From: Thermococcus sp. EP1
GTDB lineage: Archaea > Methanobacteriota_B > Thermococci > Thermococcales > Thermococcaceae
Direction: 5' to 3'
Assembly (NCBI RefSeq): GCF_001317345.1
Contig: NZ_JXCG01000004.1
Span: 147,008 to 211,007, forward strand
Length of the DNA stretch: 64,000 bases
Part shown: positions 38,626-48,043 of the stretch, one piece after another
Position numbering within the stretch: the first letter of the stretch is position 1
How the letters are laid out: the number at the start of each line of letters is the position of its first letter
The notes under the pieces: model-generated
What the model was told of the DNA's origin: nothing
The model's input: only the letters and a program-made list of their open reading frames with translations
Database searches by the model: none
Program-made: the position numbers and the translations under genes

Positions 38626-39072
38626 CTATTTCACAATTGACTCTACTATATTAATAATATTAGGAATACTAGTTTTCACCTCTTCACTAAGCTCCATGCC
38701 AAGATCAATCTCCTTAGCAACAACCCCAATAAAGTGGATTTCTGCCCTAGCAAGTCGCTTATCAATAGCCATTAAAAGCTTAAGTCCATCAACAGCCCCC
38801 ATAAAGTGAGCACTCCTTATCTCAGCTTTTAATTTCTCAAAGACTTCATCTCCTTTTAGGTAAATCACTTTACCTGGCCCATACTCATTACTCAAAACAG
38901 CATCTATTATAACAATTATGTCTTCTCCATTATAGTACCGCTGTAACTTGAATATATCAGTTCCAACCTCAATTACATTATAACCTCTTTCAGCCAATAT
39001 TCTACCAGCTTTTAATCCTACACCATCATCTTTCATAAGTTCATTCCCAAGGGCAAGGATCAACACTTTCAT
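38626..39072 (-). CDS. Hydrogenase maturation protease (HycI/HoxW family)
   Basis: 148 residues. LILALGNELMKDDGVGLKAGRIL is the family's N-terminal GxGNxxxxDDG signature, whose acidic residue helps sense nickel. VIIDAVLSNEYGPG supplies the second acidic ligand. Such proteases remove a C-terminal peptide from the large subunit after the NiFe centre is inserted. HydA in this window ends [13 protein letters not shown], exactly such a substrate, 1.1 kb away. It stands as its own gene. Confidence 0.88.
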   Translation of the reverse strand: MKVLILALGNELMKDDGVGLKAGRILAERGYNVIEVGTDIFKLQRYYNGEDIIVIIDAVLSNEYGPGKVIYLKGDEVFEKLKAEIRSAHFMGAVDGLKLLMAIDKRLARAEIHFIGVVAKEIDLGMELSEEVKTSIPNIINIVESIVK

Positions 39073-39242
39073 GGTTCTTTATCATCATAAAAGAATGTAA
39101 AAACTTTTTGCTAGAGATAGAGATCAATTTTGTAAATCTTTATGTTCAATTTCTTGAAAAAAAACAATGCAAATATTGATTAATATAAAATAAAAAAGTA
39201 TAAATATTTGAATAAATTCTAAAAATATTGGGTGTTTGTGAA

Positions 39243-40103
39243 ATGAGAAAAGTAATTGGTTTTATAGCAGTGGTTTTATTCTTTGGGGGGTTAACTTTTC
39301 CTAACTTTGTATGTGCAAAAAATGAAGACCCCTTCGAGGAATGGGCAAATGAGCATTCTGTGAGAGTTTTAGTTATAGAGAGATTCAGTTATCACAATGG
39401 TCATTTATTACATGAAGTAGTATATACAGGAAATGAACTAAGGACAAAATTTAATGTTGATAAACTCTCAAAAGAGAAAAAGATAGCAATGAGCATATAC
39501 ACTCTAAAGCTTCTTTTTCCAAATGAAGTTTATACTCTAGCCAAGGGGAGGAGTATAGAAAAAAGCCACTATAAGACAACAATCTTGACAACAAGTTATG
39601 AGCCATACCCATGGTGGGAAAATGAACCATATCTGCCAAGATGGACATGGGAATACATAGGAAAGGGAATATACGAGAAAGCTGATCCAGTAGATCTAGT
39701 ATGGGAGAATACAAGAAAATATCGTGTTAAAAGAGTTCTCCGCAATGTTGGATGGCTAGACTACGTATTGTCAACTCCACAATATATTTATGACCCTCCA
39801 GAATATGGAGGGAGAGGGTGGGAAAAAGGCGATGATATAGCAACAAGCTTTATTGGAATACCTAGTAGGTACCATATGAGACTCTGGGTAATTTATAACA
39901 AAAAAATTGTTGGTGCTGCCCATTATGAAGAGTGGAATTGGCTTGTTTTCACTCATGTAATAGACTCCTATGAAATTGCAGAAGACAAAGTTGCAAGTTA
40001 TTACACTAATTCTTGGAACGTGAATTTCGATTTTTATGAACTTGACAACTATATCCAAATCCCATTTAATGATGGGAGTGCCACAAAGATCAGCAAGGGC
40101 TGA
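39243..40103 (+). CDS. Secreted protein of unknown function
   Basis: 286 residues. MRKVIGFIAVVLFFGGLTFPNFVCA looks like a signal peptide, with cleavage after VCA and no lipobox. The mature part is rich in aromatic residues (YEPYPWWENEPYLPRWTWEYIG, MRLWVIYNK, HYEEWNWLVFTHV) and I recognise no family. The ATG at 39243-39245 follows GGGTG at about eight bases; a TTG five codons upstream is less likely. TATA-like AGTATAAATATTT at 39196-39208. It sits alone on the plus strand between the protease and hydrogenase genes. A T-rich run (40108-40126) follows the stop. Confidence 0.75.
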   Translation: MRKVIGFIAVVLFFGGLTFPNFVCAKNEDPFEEWANEHSVRVLVIERFSYHNGHLLHEVVYTGNELRTKFNVDKLSKEKKIAMSIYTLKLLFPNEVYTLAKGRSIEKSHYKTTILTTSYEPYPWWENEPYLPRWTWEYIGKGIYEKADPVDLVWENTRKYRVKRVLRNVGWLDYVLSTPQYIYDPPEYGGRGWEKGDDIATSFIGIPSRYHMRLWVIYNKKIVGAAHYEEWNWLVFTHVIDSYEIAEDKVASYYTNSWNVNFDFYELDNYIQIPFNDGSATKISKG

Positions 40104-40145
40104 AAGACATTTTTATTATTTTTGGATTTACCTTAAAAAGAGCAC

Positions 40146-40171
40146 TTAATTGACGAAAAATATAAAGAAAA
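40146..40171 (-). terminator. T-rich terminator of the hydrogenase operon
   Basis: Just after the hydA stop the minus strand reads GCTTTTTCTTTATATTTTTCG, two T runs that should release RNA polymerase. Confidence 0.45.
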
Positions 40172-40173
40172 AG

Positions 40174-41457
40174 CTACAATCTCACAACGTGAACTGAACA
40201 GGAGATACACGGATCGTATGCTCTAACAGTCATCTCTGCAAGTAATTTAAGCTTTTCAGGATCATCTTGCCAGTGTTTCTCTGCCATCATTCTCACGTGG
40301 CGCTCCATAATTGCAAGGTTCATTGCGGTTGGGGTTATGATATCTGCATAGTTGACTTTTCCATCTTTGACTTCAAGGGCATAAACCAGTAATCCTCTTG
40401 GAGCCTCAGTGATACTTACTCCAAAACCATCCTTTAACTCGACTTCGTCTCTTTCTTTTATAGGCCATTTTGCGAGAATGTCATCAATTAGGTCTATTGC
40501 TCTCTCTACAAAGTATACAAGCTCTAATGCTTGAGCAAAGTTGTTAGCAAAGCAGTTGTCGTATCTTAGGAGATCTTTATATTGGTTGTAGAGTTCCTTT
40601 GCTTTTCCATAGAGAAGGTCAGCATTATTGACTATTCTTGAGATCGCACCAACCATGAAGGGTTTGTCCTTGTAGAAGGAATGCTTTGCAAAGCTGTGTT
40701 CAACTACCTTTTCCACTATATACTCCTTATAATCCTCCACAGGGAACTCAAACCCATCACTAACTTTAATGTAATCTCCGTATATCCCATAAACATCGTT
40801 TCTTGGTTTCACAGCCATGTGGACCATTTCCTCATCTTTAACTTCCTTATATTGCTCAAGTTTTGCAAATAGTTCTACTGTGTACTCTGCCATTGGGAGA
40901 ACTTCTTTTAATTCTCTCTTAAGCTCTTCGAATTGGCGTTTTGTTGGAAGTTTTCCAAAACCGCCTAAGATAGCATTTTCTTGGTGTATTGCCCTTGAAC
41001 CTAAGTAATCCATTGTCTTTGAGCCTATGTTTTTGAGAGCCATAGCATATTCTATTTCTTTTTTATATTTGTCAATCATGGCGAGAGGATTTGAGTAACC
41101 AAGATAGTCAGGAAGGACTAAGAGGTAAAGATGCAGGGCATGGCTTTCTATCATATCCCCGATATATAATAGATCTCTCAAATCTTGTATCTCAGGCCTT
41201 GGTGTGAAACCTACGGCTTTCTCAGCAGCCTCTAAGGCGGTGAGCTTATGAGCTGCAGAACAAAAAGAACATACTCTTGGATAAATTGCTAATGCCTCGT
41301 CTAGTTTCTTGCCTATGGTTATGGCCTCAAAAAACCTAGGACCTTCTATTATGTTGAGCTTTACTTCTTTAACCCCCTCGTCACTTGTTACTATCTCGAT
41401 TCCGCCCTTTCCTTCCACACGGGCTATATGATCAACTGTAATCGGAATGTACATCAT
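40174..41457 (-). CDS. hydA: Sulfhydrogenase alpha subunit, NiFe large subunit
   Basis: 427 residues carrying the NiFe active site. The N-terminal ligand motif is [10 protein letters not shown] (about residues 60-70). The C-terminal one is DPCISCSVH, followed by VVRL, the tail removed by a maturation protease. The enzyme is cytosolic and interconverts H2 and NADPH, and can reduce polysulfide in Pyrococcus furiosus. It overlaps hydD by four bases and is the last gene of the beta-gamma-delta-alpha operon, the order of P. furiosus hydrogenase I. Confidence 0.96.
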   Translation of the reverse strand: MMYIPITVDHIARVEGKGGIEIVTSDEGVKEVKLNIIEGPRFFEAITIGKKLDEALAIYPRVCSFCSAAHKLTALEAAEKAVGFTPRPEIQDLRDLLYIGDMIESHALHLYLLVLPDYLGYSNPLAMIDKYKKEIEYAMALKNIGSKTMDYLGSRAIHQENAILGGFGKLPTKRQFEELKRELKEVLPMAEYTVELFAKLEQYKEVKDEEMVHMAVKPRNDVYGIYGDYIKVSDGFEFPVEDYKEYIVEKVVEHSFAKHSFYKDKPFMVGAISRIVNNADLLYGKAKELYNQYKDLLRYDNCFANNFAQALELVYFVERAIDLIDDILAKWPIKERDEVELKDGFGVSITEAPRGLLVYALEVKDGKVNYADIITPTAMNLAIMERHVRMMAEKHWQDDPEKLKLLAEMTVRAYDPCISCSVHVVRL

Positions 41458-42242
41458 TCTCCCTCCTCAAATATCTTGTTAACCATCTCCTCAAGCTTGG
41501 GATTGTGAGCGTTGAATATTTTCATTCTCTCTAGTATTTCCTCCTTTGTTAGGCCTTTTTTCTTGAACTCCAATGCGAGTGAGTCGAACCATGCAACATC
41601 GTATCCCACAGCACCCCTACATCCAATACATGCAACATTGAACCCTGGACACCTTGCATCACAGCCGGCTACTGTCAATGGACCTAAACATGGCTCACCT
41701 TTTTCTATAAGGATACAAGGATTGCCCTTAATCCTGCACTCCACACAAACGGGATAATCAATATCCTCAGGCCATGAACCTACGAGGAAAGTCCCCAAGG
41801 CATAGAGGAAGTCTTTCTTCTCTGGTGGACATCCGTAGAGCTTATAATCAACTTTAATGTATTTTTCTACTGGTTCGGCCATTTTAGGTTCAAATTTAAC
41901 ATGAGATTCGCCATAAACCCTCTTCCAAAGTTCATTAAGTCCCTTATCCTTACCCCAGCTTTGCACACCACCATGAATTGCACATGAACCCACTGCAATT
42001 ACTATCTTTGCTTTTTCTCTGATCTTTTTCACGAGCTCCACTTCTTCCTCTGTGGAAACGCTCCCCTCTATGAAGGCTATATCAACTTCTCTATCTTCAT
42101 CACTGTCTCTCTCTACCATAAACCAGCATTCTATGTTTGCTTTATCTAAAAGTTGGAGCACTTCATCCATCATGGCAAATTGAAGCTGACAGCCATAGCA
42201 TGAAGTTAAAGCGTAAAATCCAATTTTAACTTTCTCGCTCAT
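41454..42242 (-). CDS. hydD: Sulfhydrogenase delta subunit, small subunit with three Fe-S clusters
   Basis: 262 residues, [19 protein letters not shown]. Proximal cluster ligands are in [15 protein letters not shown] and YGCPPEKKD. The C-terminal half supplies two more clusters ([39 protein letters not shown]). It passes electrons between the NiFe site in HydA and the HydB/HydG pair. The ATG at 42240-42242 follows GAGGTGAGAAGA. An earlier in-frame start is inside hydG. Confidence 0.95.
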   Translation of the reverse strand: MSEKVKIGFYALTSCYGCQLQFAMMDEVLQLLDKANIECWFMVERDSDEDREVDIAFIEGSVSTEEEVELVKKIREKAKIVIAVGSCAIHGGVQSWGKDKGLNELWKRVYGESHVKFEPKMAEPVEKYIKVDYKLYGCPPEKKDFLYALGTFLVGSWPEDIDYPVCVECRIKGNPCILIEKGEPCLGPLTVAGCDARCPGFNVACIGCRGAVGYDVAWFDSLALEFKKKGLTKEEILERMKIFNAHNPKLEEMVNKIFEEGE

Positions 42243-42252
42243 TCTTCTCACC

Positions 42253-43149
42253 TCAGTCAAGCAATCCAGGTGTTGAGATTATGTCAAAGTACCCAAATAC
42301 AGGTCCATCTTTACATATGTATTTCCAAGATGTGCTTGTTCCCACATTACAGTGTCCACACTTGCCTATTCCACATTTCATTTTCCTCTCAAGTGTCACA
42401 TAGATATTCTCTGGGCGGTAACCATAGTTTATAAGTGACTCAAAAACTGCTTTGTACATTCTTGGAGGCCCACACACAGCTACTGCAGTGTTCTTTGGAT
42501 TTGTATTGGCCTCGACAATAAATTGCTGGGGTCTTCCTTTTAGTCCTGGCCAATCTGGATCCCTAGTAACACTCTGGATTATCTTGACATTTTCAGCTTC
42601 AGCAAGGTCTTTCATTGCCTCTAACTCTTTGTAAAACAGCAAGTCTTTTCCATACCTTGCAGTATTTATGAACGTAATATTTCCGTACTTCCATCTGTTG
42701 TCCATTGCATAGAGAAAGACACTTCTAAGAGGTGCAGTTCCAAGACCTGCTGCTATAAGGAGCAAATCCATCCCTTCCCACTCATCAACAGGGAACCCAT
42801 TTCCATAGGGGCCTCTAACTAGAACAGTGTCTCCAGGCTTAAGCTTATGAATTACTGCGGTTACCCTACCTGCCTTTCTGATACATAACTCAAAGAATCC
42901 TTTTCTCATAGCTGATGAACATATACTAATTGGAACTTCTCCAACTCCTGGAATGGTGAGCTGGACGAATTGACCAGGTTTGAAAGTCCACTTTTCAGCT
43001 AATTCTGGGTCTTCAAAACGGAATAGGAAGAGTTTCTCTGTCTCGGTTAATGTGTAAAGCTTAAGCACTTTTGCCTTATGAAGGACATAAGGGTTCTCCT
43101 TAGGCATCATAATTTCCTTAGGGATGAGTTCTCCCGGAGTGCTCATCAT
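42253..43149 (-). CDS. hydG: Sulfhydrogenase gamma subunit, FAD/NAD(P)H-binding
   Basis: 298 residues of the ferredoxin-NADP reductase type. FAD-binding beta-barrel ([24 protein letters not shown]), then the NAD(P) domain ([31 protein letters not shown]) and a C-terminal [2Fe-2S] site [12 protein letters not shown]...C. This is where NADP(H) is oxidised or reduced. It overlaps hydB by four bases. Starts 14 or 15 codons later are possible, but the operon overlap favours 43149. Confidence 0.95.
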   Translation of the reverse strand: MMSTPGELIPKEIMMPKENPYVLHKAKVLKLYTLTETEKLFLFRFEDPELAEKWTFKPGQFVQLTIPGVGEVPISICSSAMRKGFFELCIRKAGRVTAVIHKLKPGDTVLVRGPYGNGFPVDEWEGMDLLLIAAGLGTAPLRSVFLYAMDNRWKYGNITFINTARYGKDLLFYKELEAMKDLAEAENVKIIQSVTRDPDWPGLKGRPQQFIVEANTNPKNTAVAVCGPPRMYKAVFESLINYGYRPENIYVTLERKMKCGIGKCGHCNVGTSTSWKYICKDGPVFGYFDIISTPGLLD

Positions 43150-44246
43150 TCTTCACCTCCCATAGAACTGCCATAGGCAAATCCTCTCTTTGGCATCTCC
43201 TCCGCAACCTCAGGTGGACATGAATTGTCTTTTACTCCCAGGATAGTCCTCAAGTTTTCTACAAAGCTTATCTCTGCTGGACAGAAGTAAGTACACCTTC
43301 CACATCCAACACAATAGCTTATGCCAAGCTTCTCGTTGTATGAGTTCTTACATAGATACCTGTTCATAAAACGAGATTTTTTCGTTGGTCTAAAGTTGTG
43401 ATTTCCAGCTACAAGGCCGTGACTTCTTAACTGACAAGAATCCCATCTTCTAATTCTAACACCTGTATCTCCATCAAGATTTGGAATGTCTTGAACCTCA
43501 TAGCATCTACAGGTTGGACAGGTTAAATTACAATTACCACAGGCCAAACAAAGTTCACTTTGTTCATCCCACATTGGGTGTTCCATCTCCATCTCAAGCA
43601 AATAGCGAAGGTTACCCCAATCCTCATGGTACTTAAACTGCTGGTGCTTCTTGTTTTCAAAGTCTCTAAAGTTGCATACATCTTGACTTGTTACTTCCTC
43701 AAAGAGCTTGATATTTTTATCCACTATTCTGTGTCCTTTTGGGCTTCCCACCCTTACAAGCCAGCCATCTGGAAGCTCATGGAAGAACAAATCAAAACCA
43801 TCGTCTGCAAAGTCTGTTTCCCTTAAGTTACAAAAACAATATTCGTCTGGAATACAGCTTATTCCTATTATTATGCCTTTCTCTCTTCTAACCTTGTAGT
43901 ACTTGTCCGGAAGATCATCAAGGTATATTGTATCCATTATCTTGAGTCCAAAGATATCACATGCATGCACTCCAAAAATAATAAACGGTTCCACATTTTC
44001 AATAACTTCGTTGTATTCTGCCTTTGAGATGCTGAACTCAAATATTTTCTCTCTAGGTAGGAAGAAGAACTTTTTCGGTGGCATTATTGTTCTATTGTAC
44101 TTGAACTCTATCTTTTTAACATCATCAACTTCTCTGAAGTCATAGAACTTTTCTGATATCTTTATGGGAGCATAAAGTGTTCCCCAATCCTTCAAACGTT
44201 CTAGGAACTCATAAGTATTCTCCTTTGGTAACTTAACGTACCTCAA
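43146..44246 (-). CDS. hydB: Sulfhydrogenase beta subunit, ferredoxin-like electron carrier
   Basis: 366 residues. Two [4Fe-4S] motifs lie in the C-terminal third: [16 protein letters not shown] and [14 protein letters not shown]. Further cysteines (HACDIFG, EYCFCN) precede them. It links the flavin subunit to HydD. I take a TTG start (44244-44246) because the sequence then opens with [21 protein letters not shown] as in P. furiosus HydB and has GGGGTGAT upstream. An ATG eight codons earlier has no such site. It is the first gene of the operon. Confidence 0.94.
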   Translation of the reverse strand: MRYVKLPKENTYEFLERLKDWGTLYAPIKISEKFYDFREVDDVKKIEFKYNRTIMPPKKFFFLPREKIFEFSISKAEYNEVIENVEPFIIFGVHACDIFGLKIMDTIYLDDLPDKYYKVRREKGIIIGISCIPDEYCFCNLRETDFADDGFDLFFHELPDGWLVRVGSPKGHRIVDKNIKLFEEVTSQDVCNFRDFENKKHQQFKYHEDWGNLRYLLEMEMEHPMWDEQSELCLACGNCNLTCPTCRCYEVQDIPNLDGDTGVRIRRWDSCQLRSHGLVAGNHNFRPTKKSRFMNRYLCKNSYNEKLGISYCVGCGRCTYFCPAEISFVENLRTILGVKDNSCPPEVAEEMPKRGFAYGSSMGGEE

Positions 44247-44510
44247 CTTTATCACCCCACCAATGTACACAAATACTATTAATGAACATTTTTATTCATC
44301 CTCAATGAAGCCTTGTTTTGTGTATAAAAAAGGATTTCTAAACCCTTAGCTTTTTAACCAAAGGTTAAATACACCAAGCTTGCCTTTGTAAAGTTATATA
44401 ATCAAGTATTTAACCAACAGAAGACTACAACATGGTTTAATACATTCCATCAATGTAGACTTTTGTTCCCGAATGTATTAGTTAAACACTGGAGAACACG
44501 AAATGAAATC
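44247..44510. promoter_or_regulatory. Upstream region of the hydrogenase operon
   Basis: 264 bp between hydB and the MFS gene. On the minus strand a TATA box (CCTTTTTTATACA, 44321-44333) would start transcription near 44300, leaving a leader of about 50 bases. A perfect short inverted repeat TTAACC-AAA-GGTTAA lies at 44356-44370, upstream of the TATA box, and could be an operator. I looked for the SurR pattern GTTNNNAAC and found no perfect copy. The rest is AT-rich without a gene. Confidence 0.4.
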
Positions 44511-45614
44511 CTAATATCGGATCTTTTCAAAGGCCAGTATCAACATACTCACTAAATACATCCCTGAAATCGAGTAAAAAGCCCCTTCGTAACCTATTTT
44601 ATCGATTAGAAAGCCTACAAAATACGGACCAGTCGTCGCTCCAAAGAATCCCATCATATTAACAAACCCCATAACAGTTCCAAGATTCTCCGGGGTTGCA
44701 TGCTCACTGGTGTAAGCTGTTACTGCAGGACCCACTGAATAAAAAAACAAACCTAAAGGCAGGACTAGTGGCGGATAAGACGTTTTTACCAGAATGAATG
44801 ACAAAATAGCATTAAAGGACAGAATACATACCAAACTAGCTTCCCTAATTTTATCGTATACTGTTCCACCTGCAATGGATCCAAAAATTCCAACAATGGA
44901 AAGGATAGAAAAATAGAATGAGGCTTCCTCTAAACTTCTGCCCTTGCTAACAAAGAAGTCAGGAAGAAAAGTCAATATTCCAAAGAACGCAGCTAATAAT
45001 AGAAAGTTCATTACACTTAAGCCAAAAATATTCTTGGGAATCTGGAACCTTGGTCTTTCAACCCGTTTTACTTCCCCTTTAATAACGAACATTAAAGCAA
45101 CTCCTATTGTGGCACTCATTAGAGAAAGGACTAAAAATGAATATCTCCACTCCAAAGTTAAGGCTATTGGAACCGCAATAGCTGGAGCAATCGCACTTCC
45201 CACGGGAGGTCCGATCATGAAAATTCCCAATGCCGAGCCTTTTCTTTCTTTGTAAATTTCACTTATTAATGCAGTAGATGGAGCATAGTAGAGCCCTGCA
45301 AAAAGACCATAAAGTGCTCTAACAGCCAATAAATGCCAGTAATCCCTTGCAAATAGCATAAAAGCACTTGCCAGTGAGTATCCTAATATACTCATTACAA
45401 CAAGCCGTTTTCTACCGAGTTTATCCCCAAAATATCCCGCAGGTACTTGAATTAATGCATAAGGAAGCAAAAGAGATGTCATTAACAACCCTGCCTGAGC
45501 ATTTGTTATACTAAACTCCCCTTTAATAATAGGAATAAGAGGAGGAATAGCCATTCTATGAGCATAGTTAAATATCCACCCAAGAGATAGCAGTATGAGA
45601 AGCTTTTTACGCAT
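44511..45614 (-). CDS. MFS transporter (first of two)
   Basis: 367 residues with 11-12 hydrophobic spans. The MFS loop 2-3 motif GYFGDKLGRKRLV (about residues 61-73) is present. It is a secondary exporter or importer whose substrate cannot be told. GTG-rich leader with AGGTG; its promoter carries the TTATCGAAGAGTTAA motif described separately. It is divergent from rio2 and shares a compact 84-bp promoter region with it. Confidence 0.88.
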   Translation of the reverse strand: MRKKLLILLSLGWIFNYAHRMAIPPLIPIIKGEFSITNAQAGLLMTSLLLPYALIQVPAGYFGDKLGRKRLVVMSILGYSLASAFMLFARDYWHLLAVRALYGLFAGLYYAPSTALISEIYKERKGSALGIFMIGPPVGSAIAPAIAVPIALTLEWRYSFLVLSLMSATIGVALMFVIKGEVKRVERPRFQIPKNIFGLSVMNFLLLAAFFGILTFLPDFFVSKGRSLEEASFYFSILSIVGIFGSIAGGTVYDKIREASLVCILSFNAILSFILVKTSYPPLVLPLGLFFYSVGPAVTAYTSEHATPENLGTVMGFVNMMGFFGATTGPYFVGFLIDKIGYEGAFYSISGMYLVSMLILAFEKIRY

Positions 45615-45645
45615 GTTTTAGGTGAATAGTTAAACGCTTAAAAAT

Positions 45646-45660
45646 TTATCGAAGAGTTAA
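45646..45660 (-). promoter_or_regulatory. Candidate operator at the MFS promoter
   Basis: Plus-strand TTATCGAAGAGTTAA directly abuts the TATA box CTTTTTATAC (45661-45670, minus strand) on its downstream side, where a repressor would block the polymerase. Two MATE gene promoters hold near copies in the same place. The same AT-rich box read on the plus strand (TATAAAAA) could serve rio2. Confidence 0.45.
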
Positions 45661-45698
45661 GTATAAAAAGGGGAGAAAGTAGGGAGAATGGGAGGAAC

Positions 45699-46622
45699 AT
45701 GGTAAGCAAACTTCTCGCACTTGAAGTCTATCCAAACTTGAGAGATCTCGATTTTAAGGTATTAAGAGGAGTAGAGTTGAATATGCGCCATTACGAATGG
45801 GTACCTCTAGAGAATATTGCAAAATTTGCAAAAGTTGATATTGAAACTGCTTCTCATCGATTAGGAAAGCTTGACAACTGGGGGCTCGTGAGAAGAAGAA
45901 GTGATATAGGCTATATTGGCTATCAGCTGACAATTCATGGATATGATGCTTTAGTGATAAGGGCATTTGCCCAAAAAGGAGTCATCAAAGCAATAAGCCA
46001 AACCCAGATTGGCGTTGGAAAAGAGGCCGATGTATATATTGGGATAACTCCCAGCGAAGAAAAAGTTGCGGTTAAGTTTAACCGAATTGGAAGAACAAGT
46101 TATACAAGAATAAAACTTTACAGACCCGATTTTATAGATAAAAGACATATTTCATGGTTATATATTTCTAGACTTGTTGCCCAAAGAGAATACGAGGCAC
46201 TCCAGCTTCTAAACCCAATAGCAAAAGTTCCAAAACCGATTGCATGGAACAGACACGCACTTGTCATGGAGTTCATAGAAGGCGTTGAGCTTATAGAACT
46301 GACAGACACAGACCTAACGAGAGAAGAAGCCCTTGAAATACTTAATAAAGTTCTAGAAGAATACAAAAAGATAGTGGAATTTGGCATAATACACTCCGAT
46401 ATGAGCCTTTACAACATAGTCCTTAAAAGTAATGGAGACATATTAATAATTGATTGGCCTCAATATCTAACAACAGAGTTTCCGGATGCCAAATATTATC
46501 TTGAAAGAGATTTACAAGTGCTTTTGAACTCATTTAAGAAAAAATGGGGAGTAAAATTAAATTGGGAAGAAGTCTGGGAAGAATTCGAAACAGCCTTTAA
46601 AATGAGCCTTAGAAGGGAGTAA
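45699..46622 (+). CDS. rio2: Serine/threonine protein kinase Rio2
   Basis: 307 residues. The N-terminal winged helix of Rio2 (residues 1-85, ENIAKFAKVDIETASHRLGKLDNWGLVRR) is followed by the atypical kinase: GVGKEADVYIG as the nucleotide loop, VAVKFNRIGRTSYTR with the lysine, FGIIHSDMSLYNIVL with the catalytic aspartate and IIDWPQ with the metal-binding one. Rio2 helps mature the small ribosomal subunit. GGGAGGAAC precedes the ATG. The TPR-like gene follows five bases later. Confidence 0.95.
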   Translation: MVSKLLALEVYPNLRDLDFKVLRGVELNMRHYEWVPLENIAKFAKVDIETASHRLGKLDNWGLVRRRSDIGYIGYQLTIHGYDALVIRAFAQKGVIKAISQTQIGVGKEADVYIGITPSEEKVAVKFNRIGRTSYTRIKLYRPDFIDKRHISWLYISRLVAQREYEALQLLNPIAKVPKPIAWNRHALVMEFIEGVELIELTDTDLTREEALEILNKVLEEYKKIVEFGIIHSDMSLYNIVLKSNGDILIIDWPQYLTTEFPDAKYYLERDLQVLLNSFKKKWGVKLNWEEVWEEFETAFKMSLRRE

Positions 46623-46627
46623 CAAAG

Positions 46628-47107
46628 ATGAAAAAAGAAGAACTTGCAGTACTGGTATTTAAAGATGCCCAAAAGGCTTTAAATAATAAACAACTAGAAA
46701 CAGCAAAAGAAAAATTTAGCACCGTTATGGAATTAGCAAAGGGTTCCTATCCATGGTTATATTTTGAAGCTTGTTTTGGCCTTGTGGAGACCTATATAGA
46801 AGAAGAAAACTATAAAAATGCAATAGATAATGCTTTTAAAGCTATTCTATACGCTCCAAACCAAGAAATGTATTTCTTAGGATTAGAAAGACTCAAAAGC
46901 ATTTTCATAATAATAAAGAAAAACAATAAAATAAGTTCTTTAAGTAGCAATTTTGGGACTGTAATAGAGAAGAAAAATGAAGAGTTGTATGACTTCTCAA
47001 GGGCTATAAATGCCATCGCAAGAGGTAATTACAGAGAAGCCCAATCAATCATGAGTAGTTTAAAAACAAATGAACTCAAAAACATAATTCGTTTACTTTT
47101 GGAATAA
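46628..47107 (+). CDS. TPR-like helical protein of unknown function
   Basis: 159 residues, wholly helical. Repeats such as AQKALNNKQLETAKEKFSTVMELA and NYKNAIDNAFKAILYAPNQE are TPR-like. It is rich in AAA codons and low in GC. It lies five bases after rio2 and is likely cotranscribed, suggesting an adaptor role. Its last 15 bases overlap the convergent radical SAM gene. Confidence 0.72.
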   Translation: MKKEELAVLVFKDAQKALNNKQLETAKEKFSTVMELAKGSYPWLYFEACFGLVETYIEEENYKNAIDNAFKAILYAPNQEMYFLGLERLKSIFIIIKKNNKISSLSSNFGTVIEKKNEELYDFSRAINAIARGNYREAQSIMSSLKTNELKNIIRLLLE

Positions 47108-48043
47108 CCCTTCAAGAACTTTATTTAAGTATTCTTTCTCTGGTTTTATAGGAAAGTTGTAGGGTTCACTGCTTGGTTTTTCGTTATAATACGGCCTATT
47201 ACATCCTGGACATCCATGAGTCATGAAGGCTCCTTCACTAAGCACTTTGAAAAGCTCTTGTCGTGAAAGGTCAAAACTAACGAGCTTTCCATCTTTAAAC
47301 TTAAAATCTTCAATCCTTTTTATTCCGTTCTTAATTAAATGGAGGCCAATCTGCATCAATCTATATCTTTCAAGAGCTGGGGGAGATCTTCCCTCTAGAG
47401 TGGTCCCCTTAACTGGAGTAAACGCAAAAATGGAAACTTCCGCCCCAATATCATATGCCTTTTGAATTGTGCCTAAAAATTCCTCTTCACTTTCACCTAA
47501 CCCAAAGATTAAATGGATAAACGCTCTTCTTTCTCCAAAAATCTGTATAATGTTCTTTGCAAACTCCCACATTTCATCCCAAGTGTACATAGAGTCTTTT
47601 ATCATGTTATAAATTTCTTCACTTGCGGCATCTAAACCCACTCCCACATAATCGACACCAAATTTCTTAAATTGTCTAAGATACTCCCTATTTACAGGAG
47701 TAATTGAAAGAGAAACCGGCAGCTCAACTCCAGAAAATGCCTTAAGAAGTACTAACACATCTTTCACAAGATTTGGATAGTCTATAGTTTGAAGACATAT
47801 CCTTGCAAATTTCGAGTCTCCGAGTCTAGATACTACGTCATTTAAATCAAAGGCAGGCCAAGTTATTCTTGAAAGTTTCTCTACATCTGCTCTGCTTTCT
47901 CTTGCCTGTACACAGAAAGCACAATTATTGAGACACTTTCCTTCGTAATACGTCATAAAATAGGCTGTCGTGGGCCTTGCTAACATTCTGCCTCTTTTTA
48001 ACCCCAACATTACTGCAGTTCCATAGGAAACTCTGATTTTCAT
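47093..48043 (-). CDS. Radical SAM protein, biotin-synthase-related
   Basis: 316 residues. The radical SAM cluster motif CLNNCAFC (CxxxCxxC) is at about residues 38-45. SAM-binding segments follow (ICLQTIDYPN, VGVGLDAASEE, HLIFGLGESEEEF). A C-terminal CPGCNRPYYNEKP pair of cysteines may bind a second Fe-S cluster. It resembles the archaeal biotin-synthase-related group (COG2516 type), some members of which take part in lipoyl synthesis. No biotin genes are nearby. It overlaps the MFS gene by four bases (ATGA), so they are made together. Confidence 0.82.
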   Translation of the reverse strand: MKIRVSYGTAVMLGLKRGRMLARPTTAYFMTYYEGKCLNNCAFCVQARESRADVEKLSRITWPAFDLNDVVSRLGDSKFARICLQTIDYPNLVKDVLVLLKAFSGVELPVSLSITPVNREYLRQFKKFGVDYVGVGLDAASEEIYNMIKDSMYTWDEMWEFAKNIIQIFGERRAFIHLIFGLGESEEEFLGTIQKAYDIGAEVSIFAFTPVKGTTLEGRSPPALERYRLMQIGLHLIKNGIKRIEDFKFKDGKLVSFDLSRQELFKVLSEGAFMTHGCPGCNRPYYNEKPSSEPYNFPIKPEKEYLNKVLEGLFQK

